DNA of 64,000 nucleotides, taken from contig CANMIH010000005.1 of the NCBI GenBank assembly GCA_947497905.1, positions 1-64,000 on the forward strand, written 5' to 3'. Origin of the DNA: an uncultured Pelagimonas sp. Lineage in GTDB: Bacteria; Pseudomonadota; Alphaproteobacteria; Rhodobacterales; Rhodobacteraceae. Shown one piece after another: positions 34,979 through 43,932 of the stretch. Each line of letters opens with the position of its first letter. The stretch's first letter is position 1. A program made the position numbers and the translations under genes. The notes beneath the pieces were generated by a model that was not told the origin of the DNA, ran no database searches, and was given only the letters and a program-made list of their open reading frames with translations.

Positions 34979-36076
34979 TTATTGATCCGGGCCATTTACA
35001 GCTTCTCGCATCCAGCGTTGCAGGGTCGCGATCGAATGCTCGGAACTGACACCACAAGCCGGATCCAACACAAGCGGGCCAGGGCGATATCCGCGAGAAT
35101 TCAGCCCACGCTGCACGCTTTCCACGAGCCGAATATCTTCTTCGACCGTGGTCTCGCGATCCTGGATTGCAAGTCCACGGATCACATCGCTTTCGGCTCC
35201 CCCGGGCGTGAACCAGCCGCGCCAGACGGTACAGTTCTGGGCCCCTTCAGCACGCCAGTGATAGGTGTTGAGGACATTGCCAGGGTAGCACTGAAACGAG
35301 AACATGGGCCACAAGAACCAGCTTTGATAATCCCCCGCATGAGGAACAGACAGGTCCACAGGATAGGTCATTTTCTCGATCGACTGGCACTCAGTCGTAT
35401 GGCGCAGAACGTATCCACCCTCCGCATCCGGCTGAATGTCATAGGTTTCGGGCTTGATCACACCCTCGGCAAAGGTCGCGTGATTGATGGGACAGTGATA
35501 GCACTCGGAATAGTTCTCAACCGAAACCTTCCAGTTGCAGTTTTCCGGCACTTCGATCCACTCCAAGGGCGCAAGGGTGCCAACATTCGGAACAAAGGCG
35601 GCAATTTCATCTCGGACGCCGGGGAACCACTCATCCATCGAGGCCGCGTCATCATCGAGATTGACAAACAGGAAGCCATGAAATTCTTCGGTCCGCACTT
35701 CGGTCAAGCAGATCGTGGAGCGGTCGAACCCCGGAACCGACTTGATGTTCGGCCCGGCGCGCAGATGGCCTGTCAGCTCATAGGTCCACGCGTGATAGGG
35801 ACAGACCACCACACGGGTGTTGCCCGTTCCCGAGACCATTTCATGCGCGCGGTGCTGACATACGTTGTAGAAAGTGCGGATCACTTCGTCACGACCACGA
35901 ATAGAGAACAGGCTCTGGCCTGCAATCTCAAAGGTGAAATAGTCGCCCACATTGGGAAGCTGACTAACATGGCCCGCAAACTGCCATGTTCGCGCAAGCA
36001 GACCCGACATTTCCTGCGCATAGATTTCAGGGTCAGTGTAGTAGCGCGCAGCCAAAGACTTGGTGATGTCAGTCAT
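34979..36076 (-). CDS. Rieske oxygenase, quaternary-amine demethylase type
   Basis: 365 aa. Rieske 2Fe-2S site CQHRAH ... CPYHAW (CxH, then CxxH) and mononuclear iron site ENYSECYHCPINH with a Glu preceding CYH, followed by a distal acidic ligand. The pattern matches GbcA/stachydrine demethylase/CntA-type oxygenases, which remove an N-methyl or cleave a quaternary amine. Its reductase partner is not in the window. The ATG overlaps the RpiR stop (ATGA at 36073-36076), so the two are co-translated. The substrate is probably a betaine. Confidence 0.88.
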   Translation of the reverse strand: MTDITKSLAARYYTDPEIYAQEMSGLLARTWQFAGHVSQLPNVGDYFTFEIAGQSLFSIRGRDEVIRTFYNVCQHRAHEMVSGTGNTRVVVCPYHAWTYELTGHLRAGPNIKSVPGFDRSTICLTEVRTEEFHGFLFVNLDDDAASMDEWFPGVRDEIAAFVPNVGTLAPLEWIEVPENCNWKVSVENYSECYHCPINHATFAEGVIKPETYDIQPDAEGGYVLRHTTECQSIEKMTYPVDLSVPHAGDYQSWFLWPMFSFQCYPGNVLNTYHWRAEGAQNCTVWRGWFTPGGAESDVIRGLAIQDRETTVEEDIRLVESVQRGLNSRGYRPGPLVLDPACGVSSEHSIATLQRWMREAVNGPDQ

Positions 36077-36960
36077 GTCTTCTCCTCGTGGTACAATCCC
36101 AACTGATGACGCCGTTTGTGAAATGTCTCGACCCGGTCGACGATCTTGTCACTGGCAACCGCGATGACGAAAGACAGGAGCGTCTCAAGCAGTGCGATGA
36201 TGCTGACCGAGGACGGGAAAAACTGAGGTGTATCGACCGAAACGACGAAACCGTGATCTGCCAGCCTCAAGATCGGACTGGCGGGACTGTCGGACAGGGC
36301 AACAATGACCATGCCCTGCTCGCGTGCGATCTGGACGGCTTCCACAACTTCGGACCGAAAGGGCTTGCAGGTTATGGCGATCAGAACATCGCTTTGATCG
36401 GCCCAGGCCAGATCATCGACAGGGGTCGAGCCGGGGCGCGGGATCGCGTGAAATTCGGTCATTCCAGTCGAGGCCAGATAGGTGAAATTTCGCGCGATCG
36501 AGTTATTCACCCCAACCCCAAGCGTATAGACATTGCGGGCCGCCCAAATCGCTTCGGCCGCTGTTCTCAAATCGTCGGTTGAGATACCTGCAAACGTGTC
36601 TTCCACATTTCGCAGAACATCTTGCACCATATCGGCATAGAGCCCGCCAAGGTCGTCAGACTTGCGAATACCCTGCAGCCAGCGCGCGCGGTCGGGAAAG
36701 TCTGCCGCGCCGCGCCGGATGGCATCGCGGAAGGGCGCCCGGAAATCTTCGTAACCGTCAAAGCCCACCTGACGCGCCATGCGCACAATGGTGTTGGGTT
36801 TCACATTTGCAGCTTCAGCAATTTCACGCACTGTGGACACCCCCACATCGCGGGGATTTTCCAGCACGTAAGTAGCCGCTTTGCGCGCCTCGGGCGTCAG
36901 CTCTGGCAGTTCGTCCGCAAGCCGTCCCAAAATTGAGTTTGATACATTTGTCCCATTCAT
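36073..36960 (-). CDS. RpiR-family (HTH-SIS) regulator
   Basis: 295 aa. N-terminal HTH_6 (EARKAATYVLENPRDVGVST, REIAEAANVKPNTIVRMAR) and C-terminal SIS sugar-isomerase fold (VYTLGVGVNNSIARNF, DVLIAITCKPFRSEVV). It probably controls the flanking divergent catabolic genes in response to a pathway metabolite. The start at 36960 has no clear Shine-Dalgarno. The 66-bp divergent intergenic region holds GTCGA-N7-TCGAC (36993-37009), a weak operator candidate. Confidence 0.88.
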   Translation of the reverse strand: MNGTNVSNSILGRLADELPELTPEARKAATYVLENPRDVGVSTVREIAEAANVKPNTIVRMARQVGFDGYEDFRAPFRDAIRRGAADFPDRARWLQGIRKSDDLGGLYADMVQDVLRNVEDTFAGISTDDLRTAAEAIWAARNVYTLGVGVNNSIARNFTYLASTGMTEFHAIPRPGSTPVDDLAWADQSDVLIAITCKPFRSEVVEAVQIAREQGMVIVALSDSPASPILRLADHGFVVSVDTPQFFPSSVSIIALLETLLSFVIAVASDKIVDRVETFHKRRHQLGLYHEEKT

Positions 36961-37026
36961 GATTGACGATGGTACTTTTGTTTGCTTACGCTGTCGAGAG
37001 GAAATCGACTCGAAAAGGAAGTTGTC

Positions 37027-39465
37027 GTGGCTACAGAATTTCCATCTCACGCACATGTCGTCATAGTTGGTGGCGGCGTAATGGGCGTCGGACTGGCCTA
37101 TCATCTTGGACATGAAGGCTGGGGGAACGACACCGTCCTGTTGGAAAAGTCCGAGCTGACCTCAGGCAGCACCTGGCACGCGGCCGGACAAATTACCCAC
37201 TCCACCAGCTCGTTTGGACTTGGGAAATGCGTTGATTATAATATCGGTTTGTATTCCGGTGGCTTGGAGGCCGAAACGGGCCAGGCAGTGACCTGGCATG
37301 GCTGCGGGTCGTTTCGTCTGGCCTATACCGAGGACGAAATGGACTGGTTGCGGCACACTTTGTCGGTGGGCCGATCCTTGGGGTTCAATATCGAGTTGGT
37401 CGGACCGGAGAGAGTCGCCGAACTGCACCCGTACTATAATCTCGACGGGGTTCTGGGGGCGTTGCATACCCCAGACGACGGCCATGTGGACCCCACCAAT
37501 GTTACTATGGCGATGGCAACTGGCGCGCGTCAGAAAGGCGTTCGCATCATTCGCCAATGCCGCGCCACCAACATCACACAGGCCAAAAGCGGCGAATGGG
37601 TTGTCGAGACGGAAAAAGGCACGATCACCTGTAAGCATGTCGTGAACGCCGGTGGCACCTACGCGCGCCAGATGGGTGAATGGTCGGGGCTACAATTGCC
37701 CATGACCTCGATGACGCATCATTACTTCGTGACGGATGAGGTTCCCGAGTTCCAGAACCTCGATACGGAATTACCTGTCATTCGTGACGACAAAAAAGTC
37801 TCCGGATACATCCGCATGGAGCAGAAAAAGGGGCTGATTGGGATCTATGAAAAGGCCAATCCGAACTCGGTCTGGCATGATCACTGCCCTTGGGAGTACG
37901 AAAATTGGCTGTTTGACGCGGATTACGACCGAGTCATGCCGTGGCTTGAGGAAAGCCTAAACCGGATGCCGATCTTTGCTGAGCTTGGCATTCAACGAGA
38001 TGTACACGGTGCGATCAGCCACCCGCCAGATGGCAATCCGTTGATTGGCCCGGCGCCCGGTGTACGCAATTATTGGTGCTGCTGCGGCACACAAATCGGC
38101 ATCGGCTGGGGCCCTGGACTGACGCGAGAGCTGGCGCGCTGGATGGTACATGGCGCGGCCGATATTTCGATGCGTGACTACGATCCGCGCCGTTTTGGAA
38201 GCTATGCGACGAAAGACTGGCAGGTTGTGAAAGCCGAGGAGGACTATTGCCTGCGCCACGAGATCCCCTTCCCCCATTTCAACCGTTTGGCGGGACGTCC
38301 GATCAAGCCATCCCCCCTGTACGAGCTGCTAAAACGCAAAGGCGCCGTTCATGAAGAGGTCTACGGGTTCGAACGTCCCCGCTGGTTCGCGAAAGACGGT
38401 GTCGCGCAGGAAGATCACTATTCGTTTCAACGCAACGTGGTGCATGACATTGTTGCAGCTGAGGTCCAAGCAGTCCGCGAACGCGTAGGCATCATGGACG
38501 TCACCGCCTTCACCAAAGTCGAGGTTTCAGGTCCGGAGGCCTATGCGCTTTTGGATCGTTTGACCGCAAACCGGATGCCACAGAAAACCGGGTCCATCAC
38601 TTTAACCCACATGCTTAACCGGGCCGGTCGGATCGAGCTGGAAACGACGATCGTGCGCATGAGCGAAGATCGCTTCTATCTGGTCTGCGCCGCCTTCTTC
38701 GAACAGCGTTTGCTGGATCACCTCAACCATCAGCGTGCGGATGAGGACGTGACGATCACTGCTCTGTCCTCTGACTGGAGCGCCCTGTCGCTGAACGGCC
38801 CCAAAGCGCGAGACGTATTGACCGCATGTACCGATGCAGATCTGTCGAACGCGGGTTTTCGCTGGCTCTCTGCTCAGGAAATCTCGGTGGCGGGACACAA
38901 GGTCTGGGCGTTCCGCATGTCTTATGCAGGTGAACTTGGCTGGGAATTCCACATGCCAAACGCCGCCTGCTTGGATGTCTATACCGCGCTTTGGGCTTCG
39001 GGCGAGGTCCACGGCATTGCCGATTACGGTAGCTTTGCAATGAATGCGATGCGGATGGAAAAGGGATTTAAGGGCGCCGGTGAATTGACCAATGAGGTCA
39101 CGCTGGCCGAGGCAGATGTGCTTCGCTTTGCCCGGACAGACAAAGAATATCTGGGGCGGGACAAAACGCTGTCTACAGACCTGCGCTGGATCTGCGTCTG
39201 TCTCGAAATAGAACCAGATGGCAAGACAGATGGACATGGCGGTGAGGCGGTCATGCAAGACGGTCGGGTTGTTGGGTCTACTGCTTCTGTGGCCTTCGGC
39301 CCGACGGTCGGCAAGATCCTGGCTTTTGCCTATGTCAAACCCGACGCCGCCGCCCCCGGCACTCCGCTACAGGTCATAATCCACGGCGCCCACCGCCAGG
39401 CGCGCGTTTTGGGCGAACCCGCCTATGATCCAGAGAGCCTAAAACCACGGGCGGATGCACCATGA
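37027..39465 (+). CDS. FAD/GcvT demethylating dehydrogenase (DMGDH-like)
   Basis: 812 aa. N-terminal DAO-type FAD domain (VVIVGGGVMGVGLAYHLG; STWHAAGQITHSTSSFG with the likely flavin-linked His region) and a C-terminal GcvT/aminomethyltransferase domain (RVGIMDVTAFTKVEVSGPEA, SYAGELGWEFHMP). Dimethylglycine and sarcosine dehydrogenases of this build oxidise an N-methyl group and pass the one-carbon unit to tetrahydrofolate. GTG 37027 with AAGGAAG upstream is chosen. It overlaps the next gene by ATGA. The likely substrate is the N-methyl product of the Rieske enzyme. Confidence 0.9.
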   Translation: MATEFPSHAHVVIVGGGVMGVGLAYHLGHEGWGNDTVLLEKSELTSGSTWHAAGQITHSTSSFGLGKCVDYNIGLYSGGLEAETGQAVTWHGCGSFRLAYTEDEMDWLRHTLSVGRSLGFNIELVGPERVAELHPYYNLDGVLGALHTPDDGHVDPTNVTMAMATGARQKGVRIIRQCRATNITQAKSGEWVVETEKGTITCKHVVNAGGTYARQMGEWSGLQLPMTSMTHHYFVTDEVPEFQNLDTELPVIRDDKKVSGYIRMEQKKGLIGIYEKANPNSVWHDHCPWEYENWLFDADYDRVMPWLEESLNRMPIFAELGIQRDVHGAISHPPDGNPLIGPAPGVRNYWCCCGTQIGIGWGPGLTRELARWMVHGAADISMRDYDPRRFGSYATKDWQVVKAEEDYCLRHEIPFPHFNRLAGRPIKPSPLYELLKRKGAVHEEVYGFERPRWFAKDGVAQEDHYSFQRNVVHDIVAAEVQAVRERVGIMDVTAFTKVEVSGPEAYALLDRLTANRMPQKTGSITLTHMLNRAGRIELETTIVRMSEDRFYLVCAAFFEQRLLDHLNHQRADEDVTITALSSDWSALSLNGPKARDVLTACTDADLSNAGFRWLSAQEISVAGHKVWAFRMSYAGELGWEFHMPNAACLDVYTALWASGEVHGIADYGSFAMNAMRMEKGFKGAGELTNEVTLAEADVLRFARTDKEYLGRDKTLSTDLRWICVCLEIEPDGKTDGHGGEAVMQDGRVVGSTASVAFGPTVGKILAFAYVKPDAAAPGTPLQVIIHGAHRQARVLGEPAYDPESLKPRADAP

Positions 39466-40565
39466 AGATCTCACGTATCTCCCTGTGGTCAGTCGAGCTG
39501 ACCAGCCACGAAACCTATTACATGGCTGAAGGCAAAACCTGTGACACGGTAAAAAGTCACGTTCTGTGTCTGGAAACGGACACCGGCCAGAAAGGTTGGG
39601 GCGAGGTCTGTCCGATCCCGCATTACCTGCCCGCCTTCGCCAATGGTGTGCCGAGTGCGATCGAAGAAATGGCGCCCGAAATCCTTGGTGTCGAACCATT
39701 CGGTGTCGACGCGCCCATGCGCAAGTTGGACAAATTTCTGCAAGGACATCTCTATGCGAAAAGCATCATAGATATGGCTCTGTGGGATCTGTTCGGCAAG
39801 GCGAGCGGGCAACCTCTTTACGCACTGCTTGGTGGCCGCACTCAATATGACATGCCGCTCTATCACTCGATCACCTGCATTGCGCCTGACGATATGGCGC
39901 AGATCGCGCGCGAGGCTTTTGCGACAGGCATTCGGCAGTTTCAGGTCAAGCTGGGCGCGGACAGCGACTGGCAGGCCGATGCGGAACGGCTGACGAAGGT
40001 GCGCGAGGCTGTGGGCGATGGCCCCCTCGTCTATGGCGATTGGAACTGCGGGGCGAGCAAGCTGCAGGCCACGCGGACAGCGCGCGCTGTGGCCGGTCTG
40101 GATGTGATGCTGGAGCAACCCTGCAAAACCTTAGAAGACTGCGCCGCTGTGCGACAGGCAACTGGCCTACCCATGAAGATTGACGAGGGTGCCACTGATC
40201 TCGCAACGCTCATACGCGCGCATGAACTGGGTGTACTGGACGCTGTTGCCCTGAAACTATCGAAATTCGGGGGGCTTTCGGCAATGCGCCGCGCCCGTGA
40301 TCTTACAGTGCACCTGGGGGCCGAGATTTGCGCGGAATGTACATGGGGGTCCGATATCGTGACCGCCGCGTCGCTGCATTTTGCGGCTTCAACCCCGCCA
40401 GAAGCCCTAATGAACACCTGCGATCTGTCGTCTTATGTCGGGCCGCGCATTGTACCAGATTGCCCAACCCGCAGGGACGGCCGGATCGCACCGCCTGAAG
40501 GCCCTGGGATTGGGGTGACACCCGACCCGGACATCCTCGGAGCCCCAATTCTTGAACTGGACTGA
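39462..40565 (+). CDS. Enolase-superfamily enzyme (HpbD-like)
   Basis: 367 aa. Muconate-lactonizing/mandelate-racemase type enolase. Catalytic Lys in FQVKLGAD, metal ligands in GDWNC, LEQP and KIDEG, and a second Lys in ALKLSKFGGLS. A lysine on each face is expected for 1,1-proton transfer, that is epimerisation. The QVKLGA motif is shared, from memory, with hydroxyproline-betaine epimerase HpbD and cis-3-hydroxyproline dehydratases. Its place behind a demethylating dehydrogenase fits an amino-acid-betaine route. Three bases separate it from the aminotransferase gene. Confidence 0.85.
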   Translation: MKISRISLWSVELTSHETYYMAEGKTCDTVKSHVLCLETDTGQKGWGEVCPIPHYLPAFANGVPSAIEEMAPEILGVEPFGVDAPMRKLDKFLQGHLYAKSIIDMALWDLFGKASGQPLYALLGGRTQYDMPLYHSITCIAPDDMAQIAREAFATGIRQFQVKLGADSDWQADAERLTKVREAVGDGPLVYGDWNCGASKLQATRTARAVAGLDVMLEQPCKTLEDCAAVRQATGLPMKIDEGATDLATLIRAHELGVLDAVALKLSKFGGLSAMRRARDLTVHLGAEICAECTWGSDIVTAASLHFAASTPPEALMNTCDLSSYVGPRIVPDCPTRRDGRIAPPEGPGIGVTPDPDILGAPILELD

Positions 40566-40568
40566 TCT

Positions 40569-41846
40569 ATGCAGAAATTGACCTCTCAAGCCGAATGGAT
40601 CTCGCGCGCGCAACAGGTCTTGCCCGCAGGCGGGTTTGGCAACTTTGACCCCGGTATCGTCATCGCACGTGGGGAAGGCAGCCACGTCTGGGATGAAGAT
40701 GGGAATGAGTACATCGATTACCTGATCGGCTCCGGCCCGATGCTTCTGGGGCATGGTCACCCCGAAGTCATGGAGGCGGTTCTCGAGCAACTTCCAAAAG
40801 GTATGACCTTTTTTGCGAACAATGCCAAAGGCATCGAACTGGCCGAGGCAATTGTTGAGGCCGTGCCCTGTTGTGAGCAGGTCCGTTTTGTAGCCTCTGG
40901 TGGCGAGGCCGACATGTACGCCATCCGCCTTGCCCGCGCCTACACCGGACGCGACAAAATTCTGAAGTTTGAAGGCGGCTATCACGGGATGAGCGCGGAG
41001 GCGCAGATGAGCCTTGCCCCCGACACCCGCGTGAACTTCCCCCAAGCTGTGCCAGACAGTGCGGGCATCCCTCAGGGTGTCGCCGATCAGATGCTCATTG
41101 CGCCCTTCAATGATCTGGCTGCGGTCGAGACGCTGCTGGCCGGGCATAATGATGTCGCGGCCATCATGGTTGAGCCATTGCAGCGAACCATCCTTGCGGA
41201 ACCAGGCTATTTGCAGGGGTTGCGTGGCCTGTGTGACAAATACAGTGTCCTTTTGATTTTTGACGAGATTGTCACGGGCTTCCGTCTGGCCTATGGCGGC
41301 GCACAGGAGCGATACGGCGTAACGCCCGATATCTGCACCCTAGGCAAGATCATCGGCGGGGGCTTTCCTCTGGCCGCCCTTGGTGCCAGCACCGAGATCA
41401 TGCAGCATTTCGATAAATCCATCGTCGGAGGGGACAAATGGTTGATGCAGCTGGGCACACTGTCAGGGAACCCCATTGCCTCGGTCGCGGGGCTAAAGAC
41501 GATGGAAATCCTGCGGCGCGATGGCAGCTATGATCGCCTGCGCGCTATCGGAAAAGAACTGCAAGACATGCAAAGCGACGCGCTGCGTGCAGCCGATATC
41601 CCTCATCAGATTTGCGGCGACGCAACCCTGTTCGACGTTTTTTTCACAAGAGGCACCTGCCGGGATTATCGAACCGCCAAACATGACAATCCCCAACGCA
41701 ACGCAACCTACAACGCGACGCTGCGCCGCCAGGGTATCTTCAAGTCGCCCGGTAAGCTCTACCCCTCATTGGCGCTAACCAAAGCTGACCTTGAACGAAC
41801 CAGACACGCGGTCCAGGAGGCGGTTCAATCCATTTATGATGAATAG
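40569..41846 (+). CDS. Class III aminotransferase (GSA-aminomutase-like)
   Basis: 425 aa. PLP enzyme of fold type I: GNEYIDYLIGSGPMLLGHGHP, FVASGGEADMYAIRLARAYTG, FEGGYHGMS, LIFDEIVTGFRLAYGG, and the PLP Lys in TLGKIIGGGFPLAALG. It resembles glutamate-1-semialdehyde aminomutases and beta-amino-acid transaminases. The catabolic context makes a dedicated transaminase or aminomutase of the pathway more likely than haem biosynthesis. Last gene of the plus-strand operon; a hairpin follows. Confidence 0.88.
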   Translation: MQKLTSQAEWISRAQQVLPAGGFGNFDPGIVIARGEGSHVWDEDGNEYIDYLIGSGPMLLGHGHPEVMEAVLEQLPKGMTFFANNAKGIELAEAIVEAVPCCEQVRFVASGGEADMYAIRLARAYTGRDKILKFEGGYHGMSAEAQMSLAPDTRVNFPQAVPDSAGIPQGVADQMLIAPFNDLAAVETLLAGHNDVAAIMVEPLQRTILAEPGYLQGLRGLCDKYSVLLIFDEIVTGFRLAYGGAQERYGVTPDICTLGKIIGGGFPLAALGASTEIMQHFDKSIVGGDKWLMQLGTLSGNPIASVAGLKTMEILRRDGSYDRLRAIGKELQDMQSDALRAADIPHQICGDATLFDVFFTRGTCRDYRTAKHDNPQRNATYNATLRRQGIFKSPGKLYPSLALTKADLERTRHAVQEAVQSIYDE

Positions 41847-41859
41847 CGGCATCTCTGAT

Positions 41860-41893
41860 AGGTTCGTTCGAGCTGAGACCCGTCGAAGAACCT
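41860..41893 (+). repeat. Hairpin at end of catabolic operon
   Basis: AGGTTC-g-TTCGA (41860-41871) pairs with TCGAA-GAACCT (41883-41893) with one bulged base. It may be a terminator (no T-run) or RNA processing signal. The loop contains CTGAGA, which recalls a TPP riboswitch but lacks the rest of that fold. Confidence 0.5.
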
Positions 41894-42018
41894 GATAATC
41901 CGAATGAAAGTTTCATCCGCTCAGCCGACCTTGTCCTACTGCCGAGGCAGGGTTTGGAGTGCTGGTGCGACTTCCAGCCCACATTGACCGATGCTGCGCT
42001 TTGCGCGCAGGTCGGTTT

Positions 42019-42882
42019 TCAAACTGTCTTCTGTAGCCAGCGATCTACTTTCAGTGCCGTTTCCCTGAAATTTTTCTCCATCATCAGGTTGTGACCTGCC
42101 CCCTCAATCAACTGGAATTCAGCACCGTAGAACTCCGCCGATCTCTGTGCCCCCTTGAGGCTGGCAACAGCGTCCAGTTCAGCACCGAGCCAGAGGATTG
42201 GCGTCTTTGGATCGCGCAGCGGCCGCCAAAGCGGAGGGTTGTGCTGGTTCAGAACCAGCGCGGATTCCTCACACAATTTGCCATGAAGCTCTTCCGGGCT
42301 ATATATCGCACCCTCGGTGATCAACATCGATGCAGCTCTTTCTGCGTTGCGAACCAAAGGTTGCGTAGACAGGGTCAGACCGACCAACGTGAACCCAACA
42401 GGATCACGTTTTAGGTGCAGCAGCGTTCCATCGCCCCAGGTGCTTTGCGCCGTCCATGCCGCGACGAGAACAACAGCGGGCAGGTCATCAACGACTTTCT
42501 TCAGATACCACTGCACCAAAGCCCCACCCATGGAATGCCCCATCAATACGGGCCTGCGCGGCAGGCGTTCGATCTCCTGCTTTAGAACGCTCAGATAGTC
42601 ACCCATTGTGCTGAACCGGACGCTTTTCGTGGCTGGCGAGGCTCCATGGCCCGGCAGGCTGATCGCATGGCTTTCCCAGCCCTGCTCTGCAAGGATTGCC
42701 TGCCATTCCGCCCAGCACCACGCTCCGTGCCACATGCCATGTTGCATCAGAATCGGAATGTCGTACCGCTTGACCTTGGGGGTGTAGGTGATCCGTTCAA
42801 TTCCGTCATTCAACTCTGTGGCGACAGTGTAGTGTTCAGTCTCTTTGGCACCGCTCTCATTCACAGCTTCCATTGGGGCCAT
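42019..42882 (-). CDS. Alpha/beta hydrolase
   Basis: 287 aa. Alpha/beta hydrolase fold with oxyanion HGMWHGAWCW, nucleophile elbow MGHSMGGALVQWYL (Ser), acid in LGAELDAVAS and catalytic His in EGAGHNLMME. It likely acts on esters, lactones or amides. It diverges from the TetR gene with a 52-bp palindrome-rich gap, so TetR probably represses it. The start at 42882 lacks a strong Shine-Dalgarno. Confidence 0.83.
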   Translation of the reverse strand: MAPMEAVNESGAKETEHYTVATELNDGIERITYTPKVKRYDIPILMQHGMWHGAWCWAEWQAILAEQGWESHAISLPGHGASPATKSVRFSTMGDYLSVLKQEIERLPRRPVLMGHSMGGALVQWYLKKVVDDLPAVVLVAAWTAQSTWGDGTLLHLKRDPVGFTLVGLTLSTQPLVRNAERAASMLITEGAIYSPEELHGKLCEESALVLNQHNPPLWRPLRDPKTPILWLGAELDAVASLKGAQRSAEFYGAEFQLIEGAGHNLMMEKNFRETALKVDRWLQKTV

Positions 42883-42888
42883 CCATAA

Positions 42889-42929
42889 GTTAATGGTATT
42901 ATCTAAACACGTCAGTTAACGGCATTAAC
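42889..42929. promoter_or_regulatory. TetR operator candidate
   Basis: GTTAATG (42889-42895) is inverted as CATTAAC (42923-42929), and GTTAA-N5-TTAAC lies at 42915-42929. These dyads fill the 52-bp divergent region between the hydrolase and TetR genes. Confidence 0.55.
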
Positions 42930-42934
42930 AAAAC

Positions 42935-43585
42935 ATGGCAAGACCAAAAGAAACCACAAAACGCGGTAGACCAGCGCAGCTAACGTCAGAACGTATCGTC
43001 TCCCATGCGTTGGATTTGGGACTGAGGCAGCTTTCTATGCATAAGTTAGCCAAGGCGCTGGGTGTTTCGACAACCGCGCTCTATCGCCATGTTGCAAACA
43101 AGGAAGAGTTGGTTTTTCTCTGCACTGATCTTGTGACACGGAGCGTCGAAATCCCAACAGCACAGAACTGGCAAGAATATCTCACCGAACTGGGCCGCGC
43201 CTATCGCCGCGCCGCACTCAACGCACCGGGATCGGTAGAGTTTCTTCGATATGTTGGGCTGCAAACACCTCACGGCTTGCGCCTTATGGATCATGCTCTT
43301 GGGGTGATGCGCGGGGCTGATTTCGATCCCGAAGGCGCATTCATGGCTGTGGCGGGTGTCCTATCCCATGCAACTGACATGGCCCTACACCAAGAGATTG
43401 CCGAGCAGCGTGAACGCGAAAACAGCGAGGATTCTATGCCAGACCTCACTGACCTGCCGAATATTATCTGGGCAATGTCAGAGGGTGTGGGGGCTGACCA
43501 TGACCGGAACTTCGAAGTCGGGCTGCAGATTGTTGTCGAAGGTATTGCCGTCACACAATTAGGTGGCGCTGGTTTGACACATTGA
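42935..43585 (+). CDS. TetR-family regulator
   Basis: 216 aa. N-terminal TetR HTH (SERIVSHALDLGLRQLSM, KLAKALGVSTTALYRHVANK) after a basic tail MARPKETTKRGRP. The C-terminal ligand domain is generic. Probably an autorepressor that also controls the divergent hydrolase. It is the last intact gene before the IS3 remnant. Confidence 0.88.
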   Translation: MARPKETTKRGRPAQLTSERIVSHALDLGLRQLSMHKLAKALGVSTTALYRHVANKEELVFLCTDLVTRSVEIPTAQNWQEYLTELGRAYRRAALNAPGSVEFLRYVGLQTPHGLRLMDHALGVMRGADFDPEGAFMAVAGVLSHATDMALHQEIAEQRERENSEDSMPDLTDLPNIIWAMSEGVGADHDRNFEVGLQIVVEGIAVTQLGGAGLTH

Positions 43586-43661
43586 GTTCAAAAGCGACCT
43601 TTGGCGCTACCACAGCAAACTCTTGGTTTTCCCTCTCCAAGTGGTCCTCCGCGATGATTAG

Positions 43662-43868
43662 GAAAACGGATACTGCGAAAGCTTCAATGCGCGGTTCAGG
43701 GATGAGTTCTTGAATGGAGAAATCTTCTACAGCCTGCGCGCAGCACAAATCCTGATCGAATTATGGAGAAAAAACCATAACACGAAACGTCCACATTGTA
43801 CCCTTGGGTATCACCCACCAGCGCCCAAATCCATCGTCCAGATGGACCAGAGGCCAATCATGCACTAA
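43662..43868 (+). pseudogene. IS3-family transposase OrfB remnant
   Basis: A 68-codon open stretch ending at TAA 43866 encodes the C-terminal end of an IS3-type DDE transposase: ENGYCESFNARFRDEFLNGE, then LRAAQILIELWRKNHNTKRP and LGYHPPAPKSIV. The catalytic Glu segment and C-terminus are retained; the rest of orfB, orfA and the ends are gone. A stop codon precedes it in frame. It marks past insertion between the TetR gene and the iron importer. Confidence 0.85.
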
Positions 43869-43932
43869 AATTCAAACCGGGCAACTCAGGTGGGGCTGAT
43901 CGCAAAAGCGCCGTAAACTCCACGTGGTGCTC

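Noticed and set aside
34982-36106. 374-codon plus-strand frame
   Set aside because: Antisense of the Rieske gene, which shows both iron-site motifs.
41855-41920. CTGAGA...GAACCTGAT resembling a TPP riboswitch
   Set aside because: The bases are explained by a simple hairpin. The 5' GGGGTGCC half and the closing helix of the riboswitch are missing, and no thiamine gene follows on that strand.
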